Below the pieces are notes generated by a model that worked only from the letters and a program-made list of their open reading frames with translations, made no database searches and was not told the DNA's origin. A stretch of 64,000 nt of DNA from Halobacillus shinanisalinarum (GTDB lineage: Bacteria > Bacillota > Bacilli > Bacillales > Halobacillaceae), in NCBI RefSeq assembly GCF_022919835.1, contig NZ_CP095074.1, positions 1,612,001 to 1,676,000 on the forward strand, written 5' to 3'. Of the stretch, positions 8,166-17,352 are shown piece by piece; within the stretch, counting starts at the first letter, position 1; the number at the start of each line of letters is the position of its first letter. Position numbers and translations under genes: made by a program.

Positions 8166-9937
8166 TGTTCCTCAATCCTTTCCATGTTTGAATGTTGTAG
8201 GCGTAATTGTCTCTTACGAATCAGCTTGACTGCCAGTTCATAAACCATACGCACGAAGATATTTGTTGCAATAATAAGTACACTAAGTGCAGCTGCCTGC
8301 GCAAGGTTTCCGGCTTCATCCATATTCACAATGGAAATCGATGCCAACTTAAATTCAGCAGTATAGAGGAAAACCACGGCTGAAATCGTCACCATTGAAT
8401 TGACAAAGAAATACATCACCATTTCTAAAATCGCGGGTAAACACATAGGCAGCGTGACTTTAATAAACGACTTGTACATGGGAACACCCATTGATTCTGA
8501 GACCGTTTCAAACTCTTGATCCAATTTTTTCAAGGCACTCGTCGCCGTTACATAAGCTACAGAGTAAAAGTGTAAAATGTTCGCGATGACGATAATTGCG
8601 ATTGTTCCATACAAGAAGTGAAACGGGTTTGTTATACTGAAGCCAAATATATTTATCGTTGGCTGGCTGAAAAAAAGGATATAACTTATCCCAATAATTA
8701 AGCCAGGCACAGCAATGGGCAAAATCGAAAACAGTCGGCCTGCTTTGCGTAACCCGGTCATCTTGCGAATCTTTTCAATGCCGTACGCATAGACGAAAGT
8801 AAAAGCTGTTCCAATCACGGCTGAAAGAGCGGCAACGAGAACGCTGTTCCAATAGGCTGTAAATCCACCACCTGTATAGCTTTCCAATTGGAAATGTTCT
8901 AGACTAAGACTTAAATCGTATGGCCAGTTGTTGACCAATGCAGCTAGCAGTACTGCCCCGAATACAAGAAGCACACACGCCGTTATCAAAGACACATACG
9001 TAAAAGCCAGCGCATTCCTCTTTTTATTCTTTTTCACTTGATAAGGAATGGATCTAGCTGACAAAGAACCGTTTTGTTTGCGGTTAACCATCTGGTCTGA
9101 GACAAAGGCCATGATAGCAGGGATCATGAGAATGATTCCGACTGTAGCGCCCATACTCATATTTTGCTGACCCACTACTTGCTGATAGATATCGGTCGCA
9201 AGCACATTATACTGCCCACCAACAACCTTAGGGGCACCATAGTCCGTAAAGCTTAAGGAAAAAACGATAAAGATGGCACTGATCAATCCATATTTTACCG
9301 ATGGGAGCGTAATCGTGAAAAATTGTTTAGCCTTATTGACACCAAGTGTATTCGCTGCCTCATAAAGTCGATAATCTGAACTTCCAAGTGCTACAAGCAT
9401 AATCATAAACGCTTGTGGAAATGTGAAAATCACTTCAGCGATAATAATACCTACGGATCCATACAGGTTAATATCCATGGCTGGTAAAAGGCCGAAGAAA
9501 CCGTTTGTCACAATCCCTTGATTTCCAAATAAGTAAACAAGGGCTATCCCATGCATCATAGTCGGTGCAAACAACGGCAAAAGCGCCATGTAGCGAAAAA
9601 AGGTTTTCCCTTTTATATCTGTTCGTACGAGACAATAGGCGTACGAAAAGGCTAGAGATACGGATATTACGGTCGTCATCGACGAAATAAACATCGTATT
9701 TTGCAAAGACTGAACGAGTGCCGGAGAACTGAAGTATTCAACGAAATTCTGAACTCCTACAAATACGCCCTCTTCATTTTGAAAGGCTTTGATAAACAGG
9801 GTTACAAGCGGAAAGACAAGGACAATAAGAAACGTCGCAAGCATGAGAAGCAGCAGACTGCGTTTCAGCCAATTGTCTCCGTTGAAAGAAAGGGTTGTAT
9901 GTCTTAGCTGTTTAATAAGTGTCCCTTCTTGTTTCAT
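8162..9937 (-). CDS. 2-aminoethylphosphonate ABC transporter, fused permease
   Basis: The 591-residue protein has two tandem BPD_transp_1 permease halves of about 290 residues each, with roughly twelve membrane helices in total. Both EAA-type cytoplasmic loops are visible: YEAANTLGVNKAKQFFTITL at about residue 190 and FETVSESMGVPMYKSFIKVT at about residue 480. In enterobacteria the equivalent subunits PhnU and PhnV are separate; here they form one polypeptide, as in the iron(III) permease FbpB. It is encoded between the ATPase and phnX genes in the operon and should form the membrane channel for 2-aminoethylphosphonate import. Confidence 0.9.
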   Translation of the reverse strand: MKQEGTLIKQLRHTTLSFNGDNWLKRSLLLLMLATFLIVLVFPLVTLFIKAFQNEEGVFVGVQNFVEYFSSPALVQSLQNTMFISSMTTVISVSLAFSYAYCLVRTDIKGKTFFRYMALLPLFAPTMMHGIALVYLFGNQGIVTNGFFGLLPAMDINLYGSVGIIIAEVIFTFPQAFMIMLVALGSSDYRLYEAANTLGVNKAKQFFTITLPSVKYGLISAIFIVFSLSFTDYGAPKVVGGQYNVLATDIYQQVVGQQNMSMGATVGIILMIPAIMAFVSDQMVNRKQNGSLSARSIPYQVKKNKKRNALAFTYVSLITACVLLVFGAVLLAALVNNWPYDLSLSLEHFQLESYTGGGFTAYWNSVLVAALSAVIGTAFTFVYAYGIEKIRKMTGLRKAGRLFSILPIAVPGLIIGISYILFFSQPTINIFGFSITNPFHFLYGTIAIIVIANILHFYSVAYVTATSALKKLDQEFETVSESMGVPMYKSFIKVTLPMCLPAILEMVMYFFVNSMVTISAVVFLYTAEFKLASISIVNMDEAGNLAQAAALSVLIIATNIFVRMVYELAVKLIRKRQLRLQHSNMERIEEQ

Positions 9938-9958
9938 CGTTTTTCTTCCTCCTTTGCA

Positions 9959-10954
9959 CTAAGCCTCATAGGCTAGAATGCGCTCAGGCGAGAAGTCTAA
10001 ATACACTCTCGAGCCTTTTTCCAGTTTGAACTCCTGGAGCTCATGCATTGTGACATGCACCTTCACACTTGACTTGTGAAGATCTGTCTCTGGATTATTC
10101 ACCTTAAAATGGACGAGGAAAACCGGTCCATGAAATTCAATTGCTTCGACTTCTGCGTTTATTCCATAAGTTCTCGATAGACGAATATGCTCAGGACGAA
10201 TCGCAAGAGTTTTTTGCTGTTGATTTCTCCAGAAATTAATCGAGCCAATGAAATCCGCCACAAATGAATTTTTTGGATGCTGATACACTTCTTGAGGCGA
10301 ACCATATTGCATAATCTGTGCATCATTCATGACGACAATTTTGTCAGCCATCGTCATCGCTTCATCCTGATCGTGCGTAACCATAACCGTCGTAATCTGA
10401 AGCTTTTCTTGGATCTCTCGAATTTCATAACGAAGCCTTTCTCTCACTTTAGCATCGAGAGCTGAAAGCGGCTCATCAAGGAGGAGAAAGTCAGGAGACA
10501 TCGCTACCGCACGGGCCAGCGCGACCCGCTGCTGCTGTCCGCCAGACATTTGCGCAGGATAATGATTTTTCACTTGCTCTAAGTCGACAAGAGCAAGTGC
10601 CTCTAGGGCCCTCTCCCTAACCTCTTTTCGCGAGCGCTTTTGCGCCTTTAAGCCGTACTCAATATTTTGCATTGCGGTTAGATTTGGAAAGAGAGCGTAG
10701 GATTGAAACACAATTCCAAAATTTCGCTTGGCAGGCGGCACATTTGCCATGTCACGACCATTCATGACAATCGTTCCTGCTGTCGGATTTTCAAGACCTG
10801 CGATAATACGGAGCAACGTCGTCTTGCCACAACCACTAGGACCCAGCAAGCAAACAAACTCACTTTTTTTAATATCAACAGAAATGTTGTCTAGTGCTGT
10901 GAATCGACCAAATTTCTTCTGCACACCTTGGATCGACAAATACTGATTTTCCAT
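9959..10954 (-). CDS. phnT: 2-aminoethylphosphonate ABC transporter, ATP-binding subunit
   Basis: 331 residues with Walker A (GPSGCGKTT), the Q-loop, the ABC signature MSGGQQQRVALARA, Walker B (FLLLDEPLSALD) and the H-loop (VTHDQDEA). A C-terminal TOBE-like domain (residues ~245-330) is typical of the CUT/FbpC group. The ATG at 10954 is preferred to a GTG at 10966 because the protein then starts MENQYLSIQ and spacing is better. It energises the fused permease encoded 21 bp downstream. Confidence 0.92.
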   Translation of the reverse strand: MENQYLSIQGVQKKFGRFTALDNISVDIKKSEFVCLLGPSGCGKTTLLRIIAGLENPTAGTIVMNGRDMANVPPAKRNFGIVFQSYALFPNLTAMQNIEYGLKAQKRSRKEVRERALEALALVDLEQVKNHYPAQMSGGQQQRVALARAVAMSPDFLLLDEPLSALDAKVRERLRYEIREIQEKLQITTVMVTHDQDEAMTMADKIVVMNDAQIMQYGSPQEVYQHPKNSFVADFIGSINFWRNQQQKTLAIRPEHIRLSRTYGINAEVEAIEFHGPVFLVHFKVNNPETDLHKSSVKVHVTMHELQEFKLEKGSRVYLDFSPERILAYEA

Positions 10955-10975
10955 CGTTCTTCCCACTACCTTTCC

Positions 10976-12049
10976 TTACTTTTTAGGCTCGGCTTTCTCA
11001 GCAAAGTTTGCTTCCCACTGCTTCAAGATTTCCGAACGTTGTTTTGCTGACTGACGCAAATTATGGTCCTTATAAAGAAGATCTTCAAAGTTTTCTGGGA
11101 ACCCTTTCGCTGTTTCAAGTTTCTCATTCTTTGTCGCTAAACCGTACGCCTGGTGATATTCCTTCATCACGTCATCCGAAACCGCCCAGTCAAGAAACGC
11201 TTTTGCCAACTTATCGCTTTCACTGTTCTTTTTGTTAATCAGCGCATTCGCCTCAACATCCCAGCCTAGTCCTGCCTTAGGTAAGTAGACTTCCACAGGC
11301 GCACCATTTTGCTTTTCCTGAATACCGCTATAGACGAGTCCTAAGGAAATGGGAAATTCTCCATTAGCAGCCATTTTAATCGGCTTTGAACCAGAGTGGG
11401 TGTAGATACCTACGTTCTTATGAAGATGCTTCATGTACTGCCATCCTTTTTCTTTGCCCATCATTTGAAGCCAAGTCGATACCTGCAAGTAGCCTGTACC
11501 TGAGGAAGCCGGATGAGGCATCGCAATTAACCCTTTATACTTAGGATCAAGCAAGTCTTTGTAGGTCTTAGGTGGCTCTATTCCCATTTCCTTAAGTTCT
11601 GCTGTATTCACCGTGATCCCAGATGCTGTCACAAGATTTCCCGTCCATTTTGTCGAATCTTTACTATCCCTATACATCTCCGGAATCTCTTCAACACCTT
11701 CAGGAGAATACTCCGCAAGCATATTCTTTTCTTCAAGCGTTAATAGATTTGAAGCCTGTACACCCCAGACCACATCTGCCTTTGTATTTTTACCCTCCGC
11801 AAGCAGCTTCGACGTGATAATTCCAGTAGAATCACGAACAATATTCAAATCTATATTCGGGTATTGCTCCTCGAAGGATTCCAGGTAGGTCGGGATCAAT
11901 TCTTCCTCAATGGCCGTATACACTGTCAACTCTCCTGACAACCCTGACTCACCCTTTCCCCCGGCACTTTTTTCACCACCTTGTCCACAACCAACAAGCG
12001 CAAGTACCCCCATACAAACGATTCCTATCTGCCCCATTCGCTTCTTCAT
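10976..12049 (-). CDS. phnS: 2-aminoethylphosphonate ABC transporter, substrate-binding lipoprotein
   Basis: 357 residues starting with a lipoprotein signal (VLALVGCGQG; the lipidated cysteine is about residue 22) and a glycine/serine linker. The body is an SBP_bac type 1/6 fold (ELTVYTAIEEELIPTYLESF, VSTWLQMMGKEKGWQYMKHL), the class that includes FbpA and PhnS. It is the first gene of the phosphonate operon and would capture 2-aminoethylphosphonate outside the membrane. The ribosome site AGGAAGGTG precedes the ATG. Confidence 0.9.
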   Translation of the reverse strand: MKKRMGQIGIVCMGVLALVGCGQGGEKSAGGKGESGLSGELTVYTAIEEELIPTYLESFEEQYPNIDLNIVRDSTGIITSKLLAEGKNTKADVVWGVQASNLLTLEEKNMLAEYSPEGVEEIPEMYRDSKDSTKWTGNLVTASGITVNTAELKEMGIEPPKTYKDLLDPKYKGLIAMPHPASSGTGYLQVSTWLQMMGKEKGWQYMKHLHKNVGIYTHSGSKPIKMAANGEFPISLGLVYSGIQEKQNGAPVEVYLPKAGLGWDVEANALINKKNSESDKLAKAFLDWAVSDDVMKEYHQAYGLATKNEKLETAKGFPENFEDLLYKDHNLRQSAKQRSEILKQWEANFAEKAEPKK

Positions 12050-12242
12050 ATTGTCACCTTCCTAACTTTTTAGTTAACTACTTATATCAATTTAATCATG
12101 TGACTTGTTGTGATTTTAAAAGATAGTAAACATCCCTCCTAAATCTTATACTCATAGATTAAAATACAAATGTTAAGTTAGTATGAAGAACGTGTTAAAA
12201 TGTTATTTTGTGTTATATTGATTTGTTTTTTGTTGTTTTCAT

Positions 12243-12317
12243 GAAGGTATCTCTTTGGTCGAAAATGTATGGGGAGAGATGAAAAGGAAGCTATTGATGA
12301 AGATGACGTGGAGGTAA
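12243..12317 (+). mobile_element. IS630-type transposase relic (C-terminal end only)
   Basis: A 25-codon open stretch reads SLVENVWGEMKRKLL before a stop. This matches the N-x-(I/V)-E-N-(V/L)-W-x-x-(L/M)-K motif that holds the last catalytic glutamate of IS630/Tc1 DDE transposases. No upstream transposase sequence remains. It lies directly next to copy A of the dispersed hairpin repeat. Confidence 0.5.
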
Positions 12318-12330
12318 TGATTACTGGGCT

Positions 12331-12460
12331 GATAATCATAAAAAAAATAGACCTTCCCTGTCAGCTAAACGGGGAGAGTCTATTTTCAAGAGCAGCCTTG
12401 CCCTAAATCAAGAGCAACTATTTAAAGGGACCGAGTTGGCGCTGTGATCTCTTTTTCTTA
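12331..12460. repeat. Dispersed triple-hairpin repeat, copy A
   Basis: About 130 bp related to 42093-42224. Each copy has, in order, a terminator-like stem (AAATAGAC ... GTCTATTT), a short stem around TTGCCCT and AGAGCAA, and a third stem ending GCTGTGATCTC before a TTTTCTTA tail. Copy A has decayed in the left arm of the third stem. It follows an IS630 transposase end, so it may be an IS end or a MITE. Confidence 0.7.
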
Positions 12461-12483
12461 TATATTCTTATACTTTATTACTA

Positions 12484-13074
12484 TTATTTTATGAATGACT
12501 TGTTACCATATTCTCTTAAAACTTTATTTAACATCGTTTCTAGGTTATCGAGCTCTATGACTAACGGTTCTCCATAGCTTTCTACTAGGATCGTATCAAA
12601 ATATGCTCTCAAGGCTCCATTTATCCTGGGATTCTTCCGTATGTCATCAACTTTATTAGCGTTTATAGCTGCTAATAAATCCTGTAATATATTCAGAAGT
12701 GTATCTAGAAACTTATGATCTGCCTGTTTCTTTTTCTCGGTAACTAATTCGATTACCCTTTCAACTTGACCTTTAATTTGGTTACCTCCACTTTTCATCA
12801 AAAAGTTCTCCAAGCATTTTCTCAGCTTTATACATTCCCCCAGGACAGGATTCATATAGTCGCTGTGTGAATCCAAATACGCTCTCACTGAACCTTGAAT
12901 ACTAAACATTTCTTTTGTTAGTGTTTCAAAATAATTATTCTCAATCCTGTCATTAGCCTGTTGATAACGTGAGATAATTAATTCTAGCATAGGCGTAGGT
13001 TGCTTTTGGTAAATCTCTTCTAGCTGGTTTAATACAGTTTGTAGTTGTACCCGAAAAGCGTCACCATTTCTCAA
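12484..13074 (-). CDS. Hypothetical helical protein with an internal duplication
   Basis: 196 residues, predicted almost wholly alpha-helical, no signal peptide or membrane segment, family not recognised. Residues 59-92 (IQGSVRAYLDSHSDYMNPVL then GECIKLRKCLENFL) repeat at 151-186 (INGALRAYFDTILVESYGEP then LVIELDNLETMLNKVL), so the protein is probably two copies of one ~90-residue helical unit. The start is a TTG at 13074, 11 nt after AAGGAGG. It sits 70 bp downstream of an Imm22 immunity relic and in the same direction, in a region holding an LXG toxin locus. A role as an immunity or accessory protein is suggested only by that context. Confidence 0.55.
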   Translation of the reverse strand: MRNGDAFRVQLQTVLNQLEEIYQKQPTPMLELIISRYQQANDRIENNYFETLTKEMFSIQGSVRAYLDSHSDYMNPVLGECIKLRKCLENFLMKSGGNQIKGQVERVIELVTEKKKQADHKFLDTLLNILQDLLAAINANKVDDIRKNPRINGALRAYFDTILVESYGEPLVIELDNLETMLNKVLREYGNKSFIK

Positions 13075-13144
13075 CTTTATCAGAGCCTCCTTAGATTAAG
13101 GTCTGTACCGCGAACTCTCAAATCCAATACTCCACAGCTAGTAT

Positions 13145-13422
13145 CTACTGATCGTACGAAACACTGGCAACGTAGTTAAAGAAATAGTTATCATCAACTA
13201 CTTCTCTTATTTCCCCTTCATAAGAGAAGTCATACAGTAGTATAGCTGTATTTATATTTTCAGGAATTGATGCTCCATTTATTTTTCGAGCTTTGGAATG
13301 ACCTTCTCAAAGAAATCCTCGTCAAAATCATCTATATCTATAGCAAAGTCATTAAGAAAAGGCGAAGGTAGAAAGTCTTGAATATTACCAATCCATAGCG
13401 AAACATATCCTTGCTTTTCCAC
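13145..13422 (-). pseudogene. Imm22-like immunity protein, frameshifted
   Basis: A GTG start at 13422, 6 nt after GAGGG, opens a frame reading VEKQGYVSLWIGNIQDFLPS, the typical opening of Imm22 immunity proteins. It stops after IPKLEK. In the next frame the sequence continues NINTAILLYDFSYEGEIREV and NYFFNYVASVSYDQ to a stop at 13145, matching the Imm22 C-terminus. One frameshift near 13280-13300 separates the halves. The joined product is about 92 residues, shorter than the usual ~120. No cognate toxin is adjacent, so it appears to be an orphan immunity relic. Confidence 0.6.
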
Positions 13423-13490
13423 TTAAATCCCTCTAGTTCAGGTAAACTATCATCTTTACCACCCTTATAGTTCTTTGCCGAATTAAAAGG

Positions 13491-14174
13491 TTAAAATCTC
13501 TCGATAGAATCTCTTATAGAACGCATGATTTCACGAAATGACTGAAGGGCTGCATCAGAATCCCTTTCACGAATAGCCTTAAGCAAAGACTCATGGAAAG
13601 GATAGCTCTGATCAAAGATATCATCTTTCCCAAATGGCACATTCCAGAACTCGTGAAAGGTATCCCATACGGAGTCTATAATGCTCTCTAACATTGGATT
13701 TTTAGCTGCTCGATAGATGGCCTGATGAAATTGAGCATCTGCTTGATTGGCCTTGTCCCTTTCATCATTTTCAATAAAAGTAACATATTCCTTCAGATGA
13801 AGACTCATTTGATTGATATCTGCCTCGCTCGCTGAGATTACCGCTAGTTCTACCGCCTTCCGCTCTAATGCCTCTCTAACCTCTAGAGTTTCTAACAAAA
13901 ATTTCTTTTCATTTTCTACCTCGAAAGCTACCTGAATATGGAAAGGTTTCATATCATTAATAAAGGTACCCTTCCCATTCAAAACTTCCAATGCACCTTG
14001 TGATTCAAGCAATTGTAAAGCTTCTCTTAATGAGGATCGTCCTATTCCTAATGTTTGAACTAGTTCTGCTACGGAAGGAAGGCGATCGCCGCTTTTTAGT
14101 TTTTCTCTCTTAATGTATGCTTTAATTTCATCTGCCACAAGTTCAGATAATCTTTTCTTCTTTAATGCTTTCAC
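13491..14174 (-). CDS. GntR-family (FadR/FCD) transcriptional regulator
   Basis: 227 residues: an N-terminal GntR winged helix (LKSGDRLPSVAELVQTLGIG then RSSLREALQLLESQGALEVL) followed by an FCD effector domain with metal-ligand-type histidines (AQFHQAIYRAAKNPM). It is divergent from the PLP-lyase/NhaC operon at 14349, with an inverted repeat in between. It probably represses that operon and itself in response to an amino-acid or carboxylate ligand. Its last ~328 bp are duplicated as a non-functional fragment at 17353-17680. Confidence 0.88.
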   Translation of the reverse strand: MKALKKKRLSELVADEIKAYIKREKLKSGDRLPSVAELVQTLGIGRSSLREALQLLESQGALEVLNGKGTFINDMKPFHIQVAFEVENEKKFLLETLEVREALERKAVELAVISASEADINQMSLHLKEYVTFIENDERDKANQADAQFHQAIYRAAKNPMLESIIDSVWDTFHEFWNVPFGKDDIFDQSYPFHESLLKAIRERDSDAALQSFREIMRSIRDSIERF

Positions 14175-14198
14175 AACATCACCTCTGCATTGACCTTA

Positions 14199-14218
14199 TC
14201 CACAGTATACTATGTGGA
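14199..14218. promoter_or_regulatory. Candidate operator between gntR and the PLP-lyase gene
   Basis: TCCACAGTATACTATGTGGA is an inverted repeat (TCCACA-N8-TGTGGA) 25 bp upstream of the gntR start and 130 bp upstream of the divergent enzyme gene. The place and form fit autoregulation by the GntR/FCD protein. Confidence 0.55.
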
Positions 14219-14348
14219 AACATGATTATAAAATATATCCCATTTATTTATTTTACAATTCATAATATTTATACCTTTCATACAGGTTGATAGTATGATA
14301 GTGTTTCAACTAAAGAATCACATACGAAGGTAATGAGGAGGAAAGTTT

Positions 14349-15515
14349 GTGAATTACACAGATGAAGAAATATGCACACAGTACGGTGACCAGCCTGAAT
14401 ATAATAGAGGATCTGTTTCTCCGCCCATTTACCAAACAAGTTTATTTACATTCGATACTTTTGAAGCGTTTACACATGCTCAATTAAATGAAAGGGAAAA
14501 TTATGTTTATACACGAGGTGTGAACCCCACTACCGAACTATTAGAGAAAAAATTAGCTCTATTAGAAAGAGGAGAACAGTGTAAATGTTTTGGCTCAGGA
14601 ATGGGGGCGATCAGTTCCGTTTTTTTCTCCTTATTAAAAAGCGGAGACCATGTCTTGTTTGTCAACAACATTTACGGGCCCACTCAGCAATTATTGGAAC
14701 ACTTACAAAATTTTAATATAGAACATAGCTTCTCTACAGGAGATCTCGAGTCCGACATAAAGCCTCACACAAAGTTGATTTACGTGGAAAGCCCCGGAAC
14801 CATGTTAATGAATGTAGTAGATTTAAAAAAGATTTCAACTGTAGCTAGACAACACGGTATATACACAGCCATTGATAATACATGGGCTACTCCTATTTTC
14901 CAAAAGCCCCTTACATTAGGCTTTGACCTAAGTATCCATTCCCTGACTAAGTACATAGGAGGGCATAGTGATGTGGTAGGAGGCGCTGTCATTGGTGCAC
15001 ATAGACTAATAGATCAAATCTTTGAATACGGCTTCCAGTTAAACGGTGCTGTTCTCTCCCCTCAAGATTCATTTCTGATTATTAGAGGTTTGCGAACATT
15101 ACCTCTTCGGATGAGACAGCATCAAGATAACTGTTTACGGGTTATACAATACCTGAAAACAAAAGAAGAAGTCATAAAAATTAATCACCCAAGTCAATGG
15201 AAAGAAGAGGACTTTTCATTTATAAATGATCAAATGACAGGTTATTCAGGCTTACTAAGTATCGAATTGAAAGAAGGAGGGTTTAAGAACATTGCAACTT
15301 TTATTAACCAACTCTCACGATTCAAAATTGGGGTGAGCTGGGGAGGTTATGAAAGCCTTGTAAATTCACCGATCAAAGAAAACAATGAAGTAGAACTTAT
15401 TGATCAAGGAATCGGAACTGGCCTCATACGATTTTCCATTGGACTAGAAGGTTCAGATCTTTTAATTGCTGACTTAGAAAGAGGGTTTAAAGCTCTCCAT
15501 TCTATTAAATCTTAA
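14349..15515 (+). CDS. Cys/Met-metabolism PLP-dependent enzyme (gamma-lyase or gamma-synthase type)
   Basis: 388 residues of the cystathionine gamma-synthase/lyase family. Visible motifs are YVYTRGVNPTTELLEKKLAL, the PLP phosphate loop FGSGMGAISSVFFSLL, AIDNTWATPIFQKPL, and the Schiff-base lysine in SIHSLTKYIGGHSDVVGG. The start is a GTG with GAGGAGG at good spacing. It lies 13 bp before an NhaC-type carrier and is divergent from a GntR regulator. The reaction could be gamma- or beta-elimination of a sulfur amino acid, or a synthase reaction; sequence alone does not settle it. Context favours catabolism of an imported amino acid. Confidence 0.85.
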   Translation: MNYTDEEICTQYGDQPEYNRGSVSPPIYQTSLFTFDTFEAFTHAQLNERENYVYTRGVNPTTELLEKKLALLERGEQCKCFGSGMGAISSVFFSLLKSGDHVLFVNNIYGPTQQLLEHLQNFNIEHSFSTGDLESDIKPHTKLIYVESPGTMLMNVVDLKKISTVARQHGIYTAIDNTWATPIFQKPLTLGFDLSIHSLTKYIGGHSDVVGGAVIGAHRLIDQIFEYGFQLNGAVLSPQDSFLIIRGLRTLPLRMRQHQDNCLRVIQYLKTKEEVIKINHPSQWKEEDFSFINDQMTGYSGLLSIELKEGGFKNIATFINQLSRFKIGVSWGGYESLVNSPIKENNEVELIDQGIGTGLIRFSIGLEGSDLLIADLERGFKALHSIKS

Positions 15516-15528
15516 GGAGGGGATTATA

Positions 15529-17010
15529 TTGAACGAAAAAGAATTGAAACGTCCAACTATAGGAATGGCATTGCTTCCCATCTCCATTGCGTTACTCATA
15601 TTCATTGGTGGAATTGGAGTTCTAAAATTTCAAGCTGAATTAATGTTAATAATGGCAGGTGTAGTGTTTGCGATATTCGCGATTTTCTATGGACATAAAT
15701 GGGATAAAATTATTTCCGTAATGGGAGAGAAAATTAAAACCGCATTACCAGCCATACTGATTCTATTTAGCATTGGTTTAATAATAGGTACGTGGATGAT
15801 CTCTGGTACAATCCCCTTCTTTGTTTATTATGGGTTAGAAATGATTAACCCTGCCTATTTATACGTAATGGCTTTTATCGTAACAGCGATTGTCTCCACA
15901 TGCGTAGGTACCTCTTGGGGAGCTGCAGGTACCATTGGGGTTGCCTTGATGAGTGTAGCGCAAACTATGGATCTTCCCATGGCGATTACAGCAGGTGCCG
16001 TTGTCTCTGGAGCTTATTTCGGTGATAAACTATCCCCACTGTCTGATACAACTAATATGAGTTCGTTAGCAGCAGGATCGAATTTATATGAACATATCAA
16101 ACACATGATATACACTGCCCTCCCCTCTTCCATAATTGCTCTAGTCGTCTTTTATTTCGTTGGACTACAGATTGAAACCAACTCTGGACAGCTAACAGAT
16201 ATTCAAGAAACACTTTCTGCTATTGAACAATTGTTTAACCTCAATATCTTGGTTCTACTTCCAGCAATAATTGTAATAGCAGGCTCTCTAATGAAGAAAC
16301 CTCCCCTTATCGTTTTGTTTAGTTCCTCTGTGACAGCCATGGTCATAGCTTTAATTTTTCAAAATGCATCTATTAGCAATGTATTTACAGCTGCTGTAGA
16401 AGGCTTTAACGTAGAAATGATTACCTTTTCCCTATCCGGATTGGATTCGAGTGTACTATCTGAGGATATGCAAGGATTATTAAACCGCGGCGGATTATAT
16501 TCTATGTATAATGCTACATTCTTCGTATTTTGTGCCTTTTTCTTTGCATCCGCACTCGAAGTTTCACAAGCATTAAATATCGTTCTTGAAAAAGTTATTA
16601 TGTACCTAAAATCCGTGGGAAGCGTTATTTTCGCATCACTCATTACTGGATTTGCAGTTATTAACTGTACCTCTAATGCTCTCGTTACCTATTTCCTAAT
16701 AAAAGATATATATGGAGACGTTTATAAAAAGAAAAACTTACATCCTGTAAACCTATCTAGAAGCATGGAAGACTCCATAACCATTACTGAAGCCTTAATG
16801 CCCTGGACCGTATCGGGTGTCTTTATGGCTACAACATTAGGTGTAGGCAACTTTGAATTTTTGCCATGGGCTATATTTAACTTAGGCGGAGTTGTCTTTT
16901 CCGCTTTGTATGGATTCCTGGCCCCGTACACTGGAGGATTCGGAATTAGAAAACTGAATGAGGATAAACCATTAGAAGACTCAGAAGCTTCTTCAAAAAA
17001 AGTCATATAA
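15529..17010 (+). CDS. NhaC-family carrier (Na+/H+ antiporter family)
   Basis: 493 residues with about 11-12 membrane helices and the NhaC hallmark VGTSWGAAGTIGVALMSVAQ followed by SGAYFGDKLSPLSDTTNMSS. The start is a TTG preceded by AAGGAGG. It is closely related to the second NhaC protein at 50220-51659. Both are co-transcribed with an amino-acid-directed enzyme. NhaC relatives include MleN, which exchanges malate and lactate, so substrate transport driven by ion gradients is at least as likely as pH homeostasis here. A strong terminator follows. Confidence 0.88.
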   Translation: MNEKELKRPTIGMALLPISIALLIFIGGIGVLKFQAELMLIMAGVVFAIFAIFYGHKWDKIISVMGEKIKTALPAILILFSIGLIIGTWMISGTIPFFVYYGLEMINPAYLYVMAFIVTAIVSTCVGTSWGAAGTIGVALMSVAQTMDLPMAITAGAVVSGAYFGDKLSPLSDTTNMSSLAAGSNLYEHIKHMIYTALPSSIIALVVFYFVGLQIETNSGQLTDIQETLSAIEQLFNLNILVLLPAIIVIAGSLMKKPPLIVLFSSSVTAMVIALIFQNASISNVFTAAVEGFNVEMITFSLSGLDSSVLSEDMQGLLNRGGLYSMYNATFFVFCAFFFASALEVSQALNIVLEKVIMYLKSVGSVIFASLITGFAVINCTSNALVTYFLIKDIYGDVYKKKNLHPVNLSRSMEDSITITEALMPWTVSGVFMATTLGVGNFEFLPWAIFNLGGVVFSALYGFLAPYTGGFGIRKLNEDKPLEDSEASSKKVI

Positions 17011-17037
17011 AAAAAGTGAGTCACACATACAACAATT

Positions 17038-17078
17038 AAGGATCCTATAACTGAGCATGCCCGCTTATAGGATCCTTT
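17038..17078 (+). terminator. Terminator of the PLP-lyase/NhaC operon
   Basis: AAGGATCCTATAA and TTATAGGATCCTT form a perfect 13-bp stem ending in TTT, 28 bp after the NhaC stop codon. Confidence 0.75.
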
Positions 17079-17169
17079 GTGTTGGAACCGAAATCATAAA
17101 AGACTGCAATAAAGTTCCTGATGGTTTATCAAGTTGTACATATACGTTCTCTGGATTGTCAACACAAAG

Positions 17170-17325
17170 CTAGACAATTTTGTTAAGGTGCCTCTTCTTA
17201 AATTCGATGGGACTTAAACATCCTAGGGGGCCGTGAATTCGGATGTGATTATACCAGTGGACATAATCAAATAAGGACAGGTTCAATTGTTTCTGGCTTT
17301 CGAATGTTTCTCCATAGACATGAAT
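17170..17325 (-). mobile_element. IS3-family (IS150-like) transposase OrfB, C-terminal relic
   Basis: The minus-strand frame reads YGETFESQKQLNLSLFDYVH, WYNHIRIHGPLGCLSPIEF and a stop. This is the C-terminus of IS3-group integrases, with the Y-N-x-x-R-x-H-x-x-L-G-x-x-x-P motif. Nothing of OrfA or the catalytic core remains. It abuts the duplicated gntR fragment, so IS activity may have made that duplication. Confidence 0.75.
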
Positions 17326-17352
17326 TAAGATACTAGGAATTGACTAACGCAT

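Noticed and set aside
9701..9907. Lysine-rich plus-strand frame inside the permease gene
   Set aside because: Antisense shadow of the fused phosphonate permease N-terminus.
14175..14348. S-box or T-box leader before the Cys/Met-type PLP enzyme
   Set aside because: The leader is short and AT-rich, without the conserved stems of either element; a GntR operator explains the region better.
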